A DNA stretch of 64,000 nucleotides from Boletus sp. NGJ (lineage: Eukaryota > Basidiomycota > Agaricomycetes > Boletales > Boletaceae). How positions within the stretch are numbered: position 1 is the first letter of the stretch; each line of letters begins with the position of its first letter. The notes below the pieces were generated by a model. That model had not been told where the DNA came from and did not search any database. It saw only the letters and a list, made by a program, of their open reading frames with translations. Both the position numbers and the translations under genes were made by a program. Shown here in pieces: positions 1-12,139 of this stretch. The stretch spans positions 45,999 to 109,998 of the forward strand of contig JAGTXK010000023.1 of the NCBI GenBank assembly GCA_019096195.1, in the 5' to 3' direction.

Positions 1-543
1 TTTGGCGCGTGGCTAAGTGAGGGGGTCAAGTTGGAAAAGGGGGGGTACTATGGATCCGGCGAGTCGTCAGTCCTCTTGTGTTTCATGGGGCTTCTGTGAC
101 ACTGACCCAACCCGCGTGCTACACGGTGCGACAGGTTCCTTTGGCGGTATCATCCCCCTCTGGAAGGGGAACGACAGGGACGCTTGGACGTGTACACGTG
201 GACGGGTACGAACGAGTACGTGTCGCTGTGCGAGCCGGGGTTTATCTCGTTTGGAGGCGGGTGCGTGATACGTTTTGTTTTTGCCCCCCCCTTGTTTCTC
301 TTCTGGCGTTGGTGAGATGATGACTGATTCTTGGGCATGGTGGATAGGGACGGCCACTTTGGGCTCTACCTCGACGCGTCCCTCTTGGACGGCTCCTCGG
401 CCCCTTGTCCGACGTTTGGGAATCCGCCTTTGTGTGCCTCCGCGCCACACGTGAGCAAGGAGCAGAACGGGGTGGTCAAGGCCAAGGGGGACGTGTCGTT
501 TGAGTGTGTCGGGCTCGAAGTGTGGGGTATCGGGCAGGGGTAG
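1..543 (+). CDS. TLDc-domain protein (OXR1-like), C-terminal end, 5' truncated by window
   Basis: The reading frame is open from base 1. Splicing of exons 1-65, 135-260 and 348-543 gives 128 residues plus a TAG stop; introns 66-134 and 261-347 are GT..AG. The joined frame shows the second half of a TLDc domain: YYGSGESFLW across the first junction, SLCEPGFISFGGGDG across the second, then FGLYLDASLLDGSSAPCPTF, ending with FECVGLEVWGIGQG. TLDc proteins of the OXR1 family protect against oxidative damage and bind V-ATPase; the domain is normally at the C-terminus, as here. Which TLDc paralogue it is cannot be told without the N-terminus, which lies upstream of the window. The gene converges on the fucosyltransferase-like gene on the other strand. 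Confidence 0.88.
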
Positions 544-916
544 ATCATGGTGGGGACACGCGTTGGCCTGTTGGGTTTCTGGCCTGTTTTCCTTTTCGTC
601 TGTTGTTTTCTGCAAATTCGAGGGTGTACGCTCTGATTACCCGCGCGGGCGTGGTTAAGGATTGCAGTATGTCCGAGAAAGAAAAATGTATTTGGTCGTA
701 CTGTAACTTACAATGATGAGGACTGTGGTTTGGGGTAGGGTATATTGAATGGCGTGTTGACATTGGGAAGAAAAAAAGAAAAAAGAAAAAAGACCCAACC
801 GATCACTAAATAACGCGCACGCGCGTGGGAGGCATAAGATATATGTACCAAGAAGAAGGAAGAAAAAGCGAGGCCGTGGGTAAAAAGTAACGAGATCGTT
901 GCCGAGTCCGTTGTCT
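544..916. other. Intergenic region between convergent genes
   Basis: About 370 bp separate the two convergent stop codons. I see no gene here. An A-rich tract near 770-795 and ordinary sequence are consistent with two 3' UTRs. Open frames over this stretch show no protein-like character. Confidence 0.6.
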
Positions 917-2545
917 TTACAAGAACCGAATGCTGGTCGGGTCCATGCCCTTGGCCAATCGCAACATGGCCACGTTGGACGATAGACTCGAAAACTAGAG
1001 GGGACGTGAGGATGAGCACGGTGAACGTGAGTACAAAAACGTACCCCATTCCCGACAAACACCTCCGCCCTCTCTGCAATCGCCATATCGACCGCCATCG
1101 CGACGTGATACTGCGCCGCGTCGAGTCGTACGTCCGCCGTGCTCACCACCTCTGACCACCCGTCCTCCTCGAGCGCGTCCCGGAGGTTGCCGAGCGCCCA
1201 CGTCCACTCGTTCGAGAGCACGTACACGCGCCGCAGTGTGCTGGGATGTTGTGCCCGGATCGCGCGCAGCCGCGCGACGAGCTGGGCCGTCGTTGGGAGA
1301 CAGTGCGCGAGGTAATAGGCGAGCTTGGCGGCGGGGTCGTCGCGCAGCGCACGCGGGTCGAAGCGGTCGAGGAGCAATGGGTGTTGGTTGATGCCCATGT
1401 AGTTGGCGTCCCACTTGGCGAGATTGGGGCAGTGGCGGACGTAGTCACCCCGTCGGAGGTGGACGGCGAGCAGGCCGTCGAGGGTGGCTTTAGTGGGGTC
1501 TGAGGAGAGGATGGTATTGGCGGAGCGGGGTTGGAGGAGGGCAAAGTTGCGAGCGAGGACGGATTGGACGAGGGGGGACCAGGAGAAGTCGCGGAGGATG
1601 GGGGAGGCGGCAAGGGAGTCAAAGAGGGACAGAATGCGCGGTCCGCCAAAGAAGCTTGGATGGGGGGGTGAGTGACACGTGGCGGCATGCAAAAGCGAGA
1701 GAGAGAGAGAAGGGAGAAAAAAGGCTTACAATCGATCGAACAAGTCGTGCGCGGACGAGTCGATCTCGATACATTGCGCGTCGACATGGGCGAGGTGTTG
1801 TCGCCACCAATTGATCATGACGGTACCGTCGGCGTCGTTGGGGGCGTTAACAGAACTGAGGACATAGGGGGTGGTATCTGGACCAGAGCAGATGCGTTCG
1901 TAGAATTCAGCACTGACGGCGAGGGGGGATTGGGGCGCATCCGGCATGGGCCCGCCTGCGGTAGGGCCAGATATGATGGCATTGATGGGTATCCGTGTCG
2001 GACGGAGCGCAGAGCCATATATCGTCCACGGAAGGGGTACGTGCGACCAGGTATAGTCCTCAAAGACAAAGGAGACGTTGGAGACGTAAGCGAGGTAGGA
2101 CATCAACAGCCTGGCAACGCTCGTTAGGGACGGCGGAAAAACAGCTGAAGCGCGATACGAACGCTTCCTGGAGGATATTGTTCAGGCCGTGTCCCCACAA
2201 GTGACCTGGGAATCTGAGATAGCGCGCTGGACGGTCATTGGGAAGGGAGTGTTGGGGGAGACGTCGCTCAAAGGCCCGGACGTCGTCGTAGGACGGGGGG
2301 AAACCATGGCAGAGTATGACGACGAGGACGACGATGGGGGTGCATGCGAAACAAAAGAACAGTCGACGGAGCGTAATGGGGTACGCGACGCGACACCGCC
2401 GTCGTTTCCAGTGCGGCGTGCACGAGCGTGTGGGTTGCAGGTCGGTGGGGAGGACGGTGTACTCTGTACGCAGCTTTCTCGAGAACGTTCTGAGTGGTAT
2501 CCAGTCCATGGCCCCTCGTCGACGTTGTCGTCGGCGTCGAAGCAA
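917..2545 (-). CDS. O-fucosyltransferase-like type II membrane protein
   Basis: Four exons on the minus strand (2545-2163, 2110-1730, 1654-1045, 994-917) join through GT..AG introns of 52, 75 and 50 nt into an uninterrupted frame of 483 residues plus stop. The N-terminus is basic (runs of Arg), followed by one membrane segment at about residues 62-80 (FACTPIVVLVVILCHG), as in Golgi type II glycosyltransferases. Motifs are RYLRFPGHLWGHGLNNILQE near residue 115, AVHLRRGD near residue 320 and VFVGNG/FSSLSSNVAMLRLAKG at the last junction. The HLRRGD and GNGFSSLSSN motifs are typical of the GDP-fucose protein O-fucosyltransferase superfamily in fungi; donor and acceptor are unknown. The start at 2545 is the first ATG of the frame; a later ATG (residue 13) is possible. 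No frame break was found, so I consider the gene functional. Confidence 0.85.
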
Positions 2546-2797
2546 AAGTGCTCAACGGGGTACGCGTTCAAGCGCCTGGTCAAAAATCTTTATTCGCCAC
2601 TTCATTGGTGGGGTTTCCCCAAACGGTCCCGACTCCCACCACGCTGTGCATTGTCTCACTTCATATCTTTCCCGCAGCCGCCGTCGGCCGTCGTCCTTTT
2701 CTTTACGACCTCTTATTCTTTGGATGTGGCTCGCCTGATCTCGCAGGTCGCTCTCTGCTTCTCCACCGACATTACATAGATAAAAGCGTGTGCTCGC
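2546..2797. promoter_or_regulatory. Shared upstream region of two divergent genes
   Basis: About 250 bp lie between the start of the fucosyltransferase-like gene (-) and the membrane protein (+). It must contain both promoters. A T/A-rich patch at about 2774-2785 precedes the plus-strand start closely, but I see no clear TATA box. An unannotated upstream exon of the plus-strand gene could also lie here. Confidence 0.4.
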
Positions 2798-4284
2798 ATG
2801 TCCCGTTGGCAGCTCGTTCCTCGTCAATCAGCCACAAGTTCTGGTGGAGCAGCGACGGCAAGCTCCAGCGATGTGATCACCCCAAGTACCGCCAGTTCCA
2901 GTGGTTCCGATGCTACGGTAAGTCTAGAGGCTCCAAGTCAATCCCACTATAATCAACGGCGTTACCTCTTCTTGCGACATTGCCACCCTTTTGGAATTAG
3001 CGTTGTGCTGACTTGTTTCCCTCCCTGGATTAGCTGTCGGGTTCGGCATCCGCGACAAGCCAGACGTCAAGACCCTCCTCATCGTTGACGAGCAACGTCG
3101 CAGAGAGCTCGACTCCGTTATCGGGATCTGCTGCCGTCACCCCGACGTCGGGTTCGACCGGAACGACCAGGTGATACCTGGCCACCTTTATTTCATGCTC
3201 TTTCTGATACACTCATCTCCCCGCCGCAGCACATCACAGCCCACATCGTCGTCACAATCTAGTAGTCCTAGCAGTAGTGACCCGAGTGCGGGCTCTCAAG
3301 CACCAACCTCTTCCTCGTCCACTTCGTCTACAGCCTCGTCGGACTCATCTGTGCCACCTTCGTCTCCCACACAGCCGCCCGCATCATCATCCCAACCAGG
3401 AACAGTAACGACCGTCACGTCTTCGTACACCACCTATATCAATGGATCTCAGGTACTCGTGCGTATCGTCCCCCGATCAACACCTCCGGCCCACATCTCA
3501 CTTCACACAGACCCAAACCTCGTATCCAAGCACGATACCTGCAGGGCCAGGCTCCTCTACCTCCAGCAACCGCGCAGCCATCATTGGTGGTTCCGCAGCA
3601 GGCGGAACAGCCGTCCTCATCATCCTTCTCTCCCTCGCCTTTTGTGCTCGTCGAAAACGATTCAAGAGACTCAACTTTTTAGATGCGATCACGCGGAAAC
3701 GAAAACAGATCCATTCGAGGGCGACCCTCCTCGACGGCGAAGACCTCGCCGAGGTCGGTCTCCAACGTCCTCCGCACGGGTACACCGACTACGAGACCCC
3801 GTGGGACGCGGGGCACAGCAGGGATGGGAGCGACGGCACGCTGATGGCGGGAATAGCTACACCAGGCACTCCACAGACACTCACGCGACCTTCGCGGTGG
3901 TCCGAGACCGGTTCGGCGTTCAAAGAGGAGATCTGGTCCCCACCCCACGAAGGCACGCGACTCATGGATCCGCTCGCGAACGATATCGATTTAGGTCGGA
4001 TTGTGGACGACGTAATGGGTCCCTCCTCGACGGCTGCGCATTTTTCAGATCGGTCGGTGTCGTCGATGTATCGGGACTCGGTGGCTGGGTCGGATGGGGC
4101 ACCGCATTCGAGGACGGTATCGAATGCGTCGAATGCGGCGTTGTTGGAGGCGGCGGGGTTCGGTGGGACGTCGGGGGCAGGGGTGGGGTCGCCATTGACG
4201 ACGGCACCTATGCGATCGAGTCCGTTGGCGCACCCGGGGACCAAGCCCGGTTCGGTCGAGCATCAGAGCCAGGATGCTTCGTGA
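2798..4284 (+). CDS. Ser/Thr-rich single-pass membrane protein (mid2/WSC-sensor-like architecture)
   Basis: Exons 2798-2917, 3034-3170, 3230-3452 and 3511-4284 join in frame to 417 residues. The first ~180 residues are almost entirely Ser, Thr, Pro and Gly, as in an O-glycosylated extracellular stalk. A membrane segment follows at about residues 183-205 (AAIIGGSAAGGTAVLIILLS), then the stop-transfer cluster CARRKRFKR and a cytoplasmic tail of about 210 residues with many Ser and acidic residues. The architecture resembles fungal cell-wall stress sensors (Mid2/Wsc type), but no WSC or other named ectodomain is visible, so the role is inferred from layout only. The predicted start lacks a signal peptide; a short upstream exon supplying one may be missing, so the start is uncertain. 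Confidence 0.7.
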
Positions 4285-5235
4285 ACAACACTGGTCCAAC
4301 CGGCTATTTTTCTATTGGTATATATAGCCATTCCTATCTTGCATGTAAGTTTTTTTTTCTTCGCCTCTTTCTCATCGTAGCGTGAGTGTGTACGCTGACC
4401 GACGATCACGTTGTCCAGATGTATACGCTTATCGTTATCTCACATCCCGTTGTTGTTTTTCTTTCCTTGTTGACTGTCACGCTCTCACTCTCACGTCGAC
4501 GATGGCGTCGAGCCTCACTTGCACATTGACAGACCCCTTACAGTGACGATTTGGACGTTCACTCGTTCTTGCTTTCGAGGACGTTTACCGATCCCATGTC
4601 AACGCTATGCTCTCAGACGCTTTGTTATTCGATTTGATTGTATACCATGCATGCATATATACATACCATACATTCATACGATCGTCACCCACATCATATC
4701 AACGGACCAATTGACAATATGTCTCGGGACATGTATATATGTATCGTCAGGGACTACATTCGGATGTATATTCACGTTCGTTTGTGCATCGCGGGTTCAC
4801 GGGAACGCGACCAAAAAACAAAGAAGATGGTCAGTAACTTGGTCTGGTCCGGATCGATGCGGGTACAAGCTTCGAGTGAACGCGTCCGTCGGGCGAAACA
4901 CATCCATCGATCGCACAAAATGTCGTTTGGTGTGCGTTTCCCTCGACCAAACCCGTTCTGAATCAGAGCCACGTTTCGGCAGGCTTGGGGGAAGCCTCGA
5001 GCATGTGCTTCCCATTGCCTCATTCCCGTGGGATGGGCGCGACGCGCAGCCGTTGACATCAATGTCGGTCAGTTTCCGGTGCGCGTGTTTCTGTAGACAT
5101 ACCACACGGTGAATAATATTAGTGACTCGACGTCGATATAGGGGATACTGCATCAGCAGTGGGTATCTCATTGTTGACTGTTCATATAGCCACAAAGATA
5201 CAAAAAAAAAGGGAGGGGGGATGAGAGCCACGGAT
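4285..5235. other. Intergenic region, no gene seen
   Basis: About 950 bp without a convincing gene. It has a pyrimidine-rich patch after 4345 and CATA/TACA-rich low-complexity sequence near 4640-4765. The open frames present show no motifs or membrane pattern and I treat them as chance. Confidence 0.5.
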
Positions 5236-6060
5236 TCATGCCAAGGATACCGATGCATAAGGCGGGGGCAATTCGATGGGGCTGGCTGTGTCAACATGTG
5301 GCACACGGCCGCCGTCTTCATGTATGATCACCGTCCTCGGGGGTTCATCCGCTTGCCCCACGCTGGCACCCAAAGACGTCCTCAATTCCCGGTCGTTCTC
5401 GTCTACCGAAAGCAGTACAGGCTGGGAAGGTCCGTCCATCGCTTGTGAAGGGTATTGCGCTACGAACAAACATGTCAACCTTCCTCAGGCTGGATAAACG
5501 CACCATGGAGATACTCACCATGGATAGGTCCGGAACTCGACACGGCTGCAGGCATGTCGCGGGTCGTCCCATCTCGTGCAACGGAACCTGCTTGCTCATT
5601 GGCCAATATCTCTGCAATGACGGGTCCGCGTTGTGAACCTGGAGGTGCCTGCACCATCGAACGCGGCAGCACCACGTGGGGCGAACTCTGCATGGATTCG
5701 GTTCATTGATGTGTGAATGCTGCCAAGGCGCTTGAGACCGGATAGAGACGCGCGTACCCTATTCGCACACGAATAAAAACCGGCCACCAACATGATCACA
5801 ACAACGGTGACGGACACGCCTATGATAATCGACATGGTGTCATTGTTCGTAGAAGTCGCGGGTATGTCGAATTGACGGGCATGCCAGTGGTGGCTGCGGA
5901 AGGGCGAGTCGGCGGGTCTGTGGGATCGTCGTTAGGATGGACAGAGACCTAGCTCGACGCAAGGCTCGACGCAAGAACGGTCCTTACAGGATGGTTGGCA
6001 TTGGGATGTTGCTTTGACAGAGGTTCGGTGGATGGAGAAGAAGTAGGACGGTCGCCCAGG
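5236..6060 (-). CDS. Short single-pass membrane protein, mucin-like family (possibly a decayed gene)
   Basis: On the minus strand the exon with the membrane segment (MSIIIGVSVTVVVIMLVAGF from 5835) splices at 5758/5687 (70-nt intron) to an exon 5687-5519, and then at 5519/5459 (59-nt intron) to the last exon 5459-5236. The tail ends IELPPPYASVSLA, preceded by HEDGGRVP; a proline-tyrosine ending after an acidic 'EDGGRV' patch is common in agaricomycete single-pass membrane proteins of unknown function. Upstream, a Ser/Thr/Pro-rich frame (about 6060-5860) looks like the ectodomain, but it runs in another frame near 5850 and I cannot join it by a clean intron. The gene may therefore be broken, or an exon is missed. 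The function is unknown. Confidence 0.45.
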
Positions 6061-6844
6061 ATTTAGGAATCATCAGGCTGTGTAACGGGCTCGACTTCCT
6101 GTGTAACGAGTTCTTCGATTGCCTATCTCATACATGGATCATTGCGAGGCGTGGTTATGGTTAGCTATGTATCTTACGAAGCTGTGCAGTAAATGGGGCG
6201 TACATATGGGGGGCACTGCCGTCTCTTGATGTTTTCTCGTGTTGTGATATCATTTCTTGCTCCGTCCCATTATGTCTGAAGATTTGAACCTCGGTGGCAG
6301 GCTCAAGCATCCGTACTTCGAGGCTCAGATGCTTTCCGTGCCTTTATGAGCGCAGCTGGATCGACCGTCATGCTGTACGCCACTGGCAGGATGTGCCGGG
6401 TTCTAGTCGCGGTGTGGTGTCCCCGTCAGGTCGATTGATTGATTCAGATGATCTTCCCGAGGTTCGTCCTATTGCTCCATTCATTGGCATGACTTCGCCT
6501 CGCAGCCGTTCACCTCACTGCCGTGACCGCTCCCAGTTGAACCGCAGAAGTCAGACACATTCACCACCTCCAGGTCAAAATCGGGCTCTGGCAAGCATTT
6601 CGACGACACCAATTGCCTGTCTCATACATGATGCACGCCAACGTGCCCATGCTAACCAGAACTAGGCCACGACATAGTGTTTTTTGTCCTCTTTCGAGGT
6701 CAATAGCACGGGTATACACCCGGGTATTGGGAATCAGACCCATACCTAAACCCAGGGGTATACCCGTGTCTACTGCCCACGTGTAGGCGTACATCAGACC
6801 AAATCTACTGAACGGCACCCCAGATAAGCCTGTCTCAAGTCCAT
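6061..6844. other. Region without a recognisable gene
   Basis: Open frames of about 120 codons (+) and 85 codons (-) exist but match nothing I recognise, and they overlap each other on opposite strands. Bases 6700-6780 contain imperfect repeats of CGGGTATAC / GGTATACCCG. No gene is supported. Confidence 0.45.
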
Positions 6845-8513
6845 CTAGGTGATTTCTTCCACTGTGAATATTGTCATCCCTAACATGTCAGGGAAGATTC
6901 CGAAATACTCACCAACGACGACAGGCTGAGGCGTGGACAAGCGATCCATTGCTGTCCCCGTGCTTCGCATAGAATGGCCCTGGACATTCGTCGGAGCTTC
7001 TTGCGGACTACCCATCCTCTTGCGTCTTCTCTTGAATATATTGTATTCGAACACCGAAAATGCGAGCACAACGATTGCACCTAAGCAAATACCGGCGATC
7101 GCAAGTGGGCTCGGATGCCAACCGACCGAACTATTATCCGTTGGCATACTAACGAGTGACCGCCGAGGGTGGGGTGCTGTGATGTGTACGCCACTATCTC
7201 GATGGATGGAGACGGTTTTGGTTCCATTTGACATGAGCGACAGGGAGGGGACGGTCAGGATTGTGTTTCCCGCGAGAAATGCGATCCTATAAATGCTGGA
7301 GTGATCTCAGGTAGACGGGTCATGTAGCGGTGTGAGATGGGACCTGAAGTTGTCAAGGAGCGTGTGGAGAAGGTTGTCGTCCTATCAAGAACCTTTGGCT
7401 CGTGGGAGCCAGACGGCAGAACTGCCACAGTGACCGTATTCTGTTGGCGTACCGAGACGGTCCTCGTCAGGTACAAGACAATAGGACGGACAATCTGTAA
7501 CTTGAAGGAGGGTCGTGATATCAACGCTTGCCTGCAGATCCAAGATTCTGACCCAGGCCTCCCGTATGTTCCTGTCAAGATGTTGGCCACAACCGAACGT
7601 GAGAGTATACCCTGCTCTATCCGAATTCAGCTTTGCTCAAACATACGTTGTGCTGGTGACCCGCACTCAATCGTCGTTGCCTGAATCGGCATCTACCGGG
7701 ATGCCGAAACTGGCACGAAGATAGAGTGCTCACTGACAGCCTTCGAACTCGAGATCGCGGAGGAAAATTGCCAGCGAGGATATATCGTGTGGGATTGGCC
7801 CACAGGGTCGCAGATGTCGGTCAGCTCTCGATGGTTGCGTAGCTTGCGCACAAGATTTTTCGAGTGAAGAGCAGAAACATGAATGTCTGCCTGCAAGGCG
7901 ACTGTAGGAACTAGTTCAAGTTGGGATGTACGACAAGGTAGTACTAGTTTCCTGCTAGTCCTCCATATATAACGCTTATCGTCGACTTCTGATCGTTCTT
8001 TTGTAGAACCTCTCAAAAACGGGATATCGAGGTCTGGTGACCAGGGACGCAAGAATAGTATAAGCAATATCAATTGGCACCAATACCACCGAGCGTGTTA
8101 TGCTTGAGGAGAAGAGATAACGGAGAAGATGCAAACGAAATCATCTTGGTTGGACGGATAAGCTCAGGTCTGCGGGTGATGGTGATCAGAATTGCTGATA
8201 TGGTCAGGGGATCAATAACTCGAACGACTCGGACTCAATTCATATGCTCTGGACTGGCCACGTGGGGTGGAGCAACCAACTGACTAACCCAAGACCACTT
8301 GCCAGCAGTTATTCCAATCAGGTCGAGCACGTCGGCTGACGCGGCGCTCGGTGAATCAAAAAGAACCGACCGTGGACAGTAGGACGAACGCAAATACTGA
8401 TAAATGGATGTTGTTGGTCTTTGTGATTTCGCTGCGGATGCGTGGGTTGGGGTCAGACTAGCGAGTAAAAAAAAAGGAACAGGAAGTACATACTTATCAC
8501 GATCCAAGAGCAT
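6845..8513 (-). CDS. Possible second single-pass membrane protein locus (fragmented exons)
   Basis: Pieces on the minus strand suggest another secretory membrane protein. A candidate N-terminal piece near 8480-8440 contains PVPFFLLASLTPTHASAA, signal-peptide-like. Thr/Ser-rich exons follow at about 7590-7310. An exon from about 7290 reads IAFLAGNTILTVPSLSLMS and continues into a membrane segment (LAIAGICLGAIVVLAFSVF) followed by KRRRKR, ending at 6845; a donor GTGAGT near 6912 could give an alternative ending. I could not join the pieces into one frame, so this may be one multi-exon gene, two genes or a pseudogene. It resembles the neighbour at 5236-6060, so a tandem duplication is plausible. 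Confidence 0.35.
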
Positions 8514-8974
8514 GAGGTTACTTACTTACCTACTGAAACTCCAACCCGAGAGGAAGCAAAGATCATTTCTTGTACACACTGCATCGAAGGGCAGAGGGTT
8601 ACGAACAGTCTACCAAACACCAGTCAGACCAAGGAATCGAAGGAAGTTACTGTACCTATAGTCGTTACTTCTCCCAACCACAGTGCTGAAGGAAGAGGTG
8701 GGAAATTCCCCTGAGCACGAAAACTCACCTCTATCAGAACTAGCTGGTCACTCAATGAAAGCAGGTATGCAGGAGACCAGCGATATGCCTCAAACATACG
8801 GAACATTACCTGCCAGTGGGACACCCGGACTGTTGCCGCTAGAACCACTGACTCAATCTTACGTAAGTAAGCTGAATTGCGGTTGAAACGTTGAAACTTG
8901 AAGGCATGACAAGGTTGTAGAGTGCCTCAATCTAGAGGACGATCCACATTTCGTCGGCTCCAACGTCGCGCGAT
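8514..8974. other. Intergenic region upstream of the F-box gene
   Basis: About 460 bp with no supported gene. It must contain the promoter of the plus-strand F-box gene that starts at 8975; no clear TATA box was seen. Confidence 0.45.
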
Positions 8975-10649
8975 ATGGAACCTTTGCGAACCTTCGACTC
9001 CCTCCCACTAGAGCTTATTTACCGCATCTTGTGTCTCCTGGGCCCCCGAGACGTCGGACAGTTACGATTGGTAATGTGAAAATTTAATCGAGTTCCAGGC
9101 TACTAGACTGAACGTCTCTGATACTGAACTGCTAGGTTTCAAAGTTGTTCCATGGCATCACCTATGATCCCGTGATCTGGAAGGTGATCTACGCGAATGC
9201 GCCTTTGCCTCGTCCTCCTGGTCCATTTCCTTATCAATCCACCCGTTTTCTTGAGCAAGCTTTGAGACGATCCGAACAGTTGGCAGAACGCTGGACCACG
9301 CAACCCATTCGGGTCATTTCAAACACACAGATACCACTCGAAGGATCGCCGCCAGGAAATCCCGGAATCATCAGCGGCAAATGGCTCCTTACTTTTGAAT
9401 CATATAGGCGGATCGTGATTCACGACATCGAGACGCACTCTCGACAGGTTCTTTGGGAGGATACAGGGTTGATAAAATCCTGGTGCGGGTGTTCTGTCAT
9501 GTCCGCTAGTGGACTCCTGGTCTATGTCATAATTCGTGGGAGAACTAGGAACGATTGGCCCGGGTACGCAGTGCCAGTTTACTTGTTGATGGCTCATCGC
9601 CCTCACATTCGCGATCCGACCCACAGGAAGCTTATAGAGTTCCGGGTACAGGGCGACTCCGGCCATCTTTCTCATTCCGTCTCCATAGATCTTCCCATAA
9701 GTCGGACCTCTCGGCGATGGGTTAGTCTTTTCAGCAACAGTTCGCCATTTCTATACATCGTGACCCACCGTTTGGTCTTCGATACACGAAGTCGAACCTT
9801 TTATGAATTTCCTGCATTCGGCTCTGAGCTTGTAAGCGTTCGTCGACTTTCTCGACTAATTATTTACTGTTCACCGAAAATCAGGGTGAAATACAGGCAT
9901 CCGTGTCTTTCATGACCTCTCGCAAAGTTTTACTCACGAATACACATATCATCGTCGCCTCTTATTGCCCCGAAGGAGGATCTATCCCCCCTTCCATATT
10001 GGAGTCCACTCTCATACATGCGTTCACTCTCCCTGCTGCCCCTCATCCAGCTAGTAACGAAACCGGGATTCTTCGCCTCTCCCATGAGGGCATCATACCT
10101 ATCCGCCTTGAAAACCTCATCCTCGTTCGAAACTCCATCATCAATTCAACAACCGAGTCCACGAGCCTGAGGTTTCTACGACTACTAGAACAGAGTGAAG
10201 GCTGCCTAGACTTCTTTTCTGTCGACCTCATGCTCCCGAGATCCCTCTCCGACGTCGTCCTCCCAGTGTCTATCGAAGTGAACCACGTCTTTACTGTCGA
10301 GGGTTGGCTCTACAACTTCAAGTCTCCACACGGGTACTACCTCGAAGCGTCGGACGACGGCCATGCACGGGGATTCTGTGGGAGCTCTGCTGATAGCTAC
10401 CGGCCCTCCCCCCGCATTACGAAATTTACCGTTGATGCGACAGGGGACAAGTGCGTCGCTACTGTGGGTCTGACCTTGCCGCCTCAATTGATCGACATCG
10501 ACGATGATGCTCTGCGTCTCTCGACTCACATGTTCTCGTTCGACGGCGTCATTTGGAGGTTCTGTTACGTCCGACAGAAGCTTGGACACTGGCATGATGG
10601 CAGGCGTTTTGATGATTTGGTGTATGCTGTAATCGTAGATATTGTATAG
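8975..10649 (+). CDS. F-box protein
   Basis: Exons 8975-9070, 9136-9831 and 9885-10649 join through GT..AG introns of 65 and 53 nt into 518 residues without a break. The N-terminus is a typical F-box (FDSLPLELIYRILCLLGPRD continuing across the first intron to VSKLFHG), spanning about residues 7-40. F-box proteins recruit substrates to SCF (Skp1-Cullin) ubiquitin ligases. The remaining ~470 residues have no leucine-rich or WD repeats I can recognise, but they have the alternating hydrophobic pattern of a beta-rich domain, as in many agaricomycete F-box proteins, a greatly expanded family. The gene is the last intact host gene before the transposon island. Confidence 0.85.
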
Positions 10650-11899
10650 ATGGGTAGGGTGATAGAAGTGATCGGAATATAGAGCACATATCTTGGTATA
10701 TCATGTATACTTGCTGTGCCGATCCCCGACTCCCACAGTAGTGGGGGAGGGTTTTTGTTGGGTTGAAATTTCAGGCACTCTGTCACTGAGTTTGCAGGGC
10801 AGTTTTGTGCATGTTTGGTTGGCAAAGTCACATGAACTGGACTGCTTTATATATGACTTTCCTAGTCCGTCTCGCATCGCACGTACTTCAAGGTCAACTC
10901 ATTTTTTGTTTATTGCTGAGAGTGTCATTGACAAATTGACAAACAATGTGAGTTTTCTTCCTCCTCTTCGGGTTGACTTTGGCCATCAACTAATGATTCT
11001 TTGTGTGATAGGTTTGTCCATAAAACTCCATGCTGTGTTGCTTGTGTTCTCGATGAATGCAAGTGCCCATTGGAGGGTATCCCACATCTTGTGGATGAAT
11101 ATCCTGTCTATTATGACCCAATTTATCATCCCTCTTATCATTGTCCATTGTTTGAATCATCGAAATTTTTTTGTCTATGGTTAAGTGTGACCCTTCAATC
11201 TCACTCATCATCATGCCCTTTTTGTGTACTCACCTTTGAAGGTTCCATTGTATGGGATGGTGTCGTGATTAAGTTAAGTCACTCTGAGTTTACTTTGATT
11301 CTGCCCTTGCAGTATTTTGTGAGTTCTCTGTACACCCATTGCCATCTTATGAAACTTCTTCATGCTAGATCAAGCCTACCATCCCTCATGTCCAAGCTGC
11401 TTGAATTCTGCAAGGATGAGTACCCTCAGTGGTTGTTCTATGAAGATGATGTATGTTGAGGTAATCTGTCAGCTCTAAACAGTGATGTGCTTGCCTGCTC
11501 ATCTGCCTCACTGCCTCAAAGATCAAACATTTGCAATAAATCAGCATATATTGACACCATTTTGGCACAGCTACATGATTTTTGGAATATCATTTTTGAG
11601 GGATTCATGAAGCTGCCCTTGATCATAGCTGACATCTCCCTGCCTATGGACAGTGACCAACAACAAGTCCCTCTTTCGTCATTTTACTTAGAAGCTATGT
11701 TTGGAGAAGCAGTTGCCACTATGTTATGAAAACTGGCTTATATCATCTTGACTGATGGTTCAGAGGTGATGGTTACACTTGAGTGGGCAACTGTCCCTCA
11801 GAAAGAGCTTGTACAGTGTCTTAATGGCATCTCACTTGATGACATTTCCAAAGTGATTTGTTATATTTCTTTGAGTGAACAGTGTGATATTAGCACATA
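10650..11899. other. Transition into AT-rich, CpG-poor repeat DNA
   Basis: Composition changes sharply after the F-box gene. Plus-strand open frames at 10,693-11,184, 11,001-11,459 and 11,487-11,729 contain Cys/His-containing stretches and may be the decayed N-terminal part of the Helitron polyprotein or an older insertion, but I cannot assign them. Confidence 0.4.
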
Positions 11900-12139
11900 T
11901 AGTGACTGAAAGGCTTGCACTGGTCTAGTTGTGTGCATATCAGATTCCTGGAATCCCTCAGTGCATCTGAAATTTGTGACATGGTTTTGGTGTATTTCCC
12001 AAATTCCCAGGGCAGTGAAGTCTTTTTATATGATGAACTTGTCAGACTGACCCTTGTATGTGAATATGAAAGTGACATCATCATAAAACTGTCAAATAGG
12101 CAGCTGTTAGTCTCTGAAATTGGTAAGAACAAGAAATGG

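Noticed and set aside
67-615. 182-codon minus-strand open frame
   Set aside because: It lies antisense to the TLDc exons and has no motif; it is a shadow of the real gene in GC-rich sequence.
4519-5112. 197-codon plus-strand open frame and a 174-codon minus-strand frame over the same bases
   Set aside because: Mutually overlapping on opposite strands, no domain or compositional support, and low-complexity CATA repeats inside; treated as chance.
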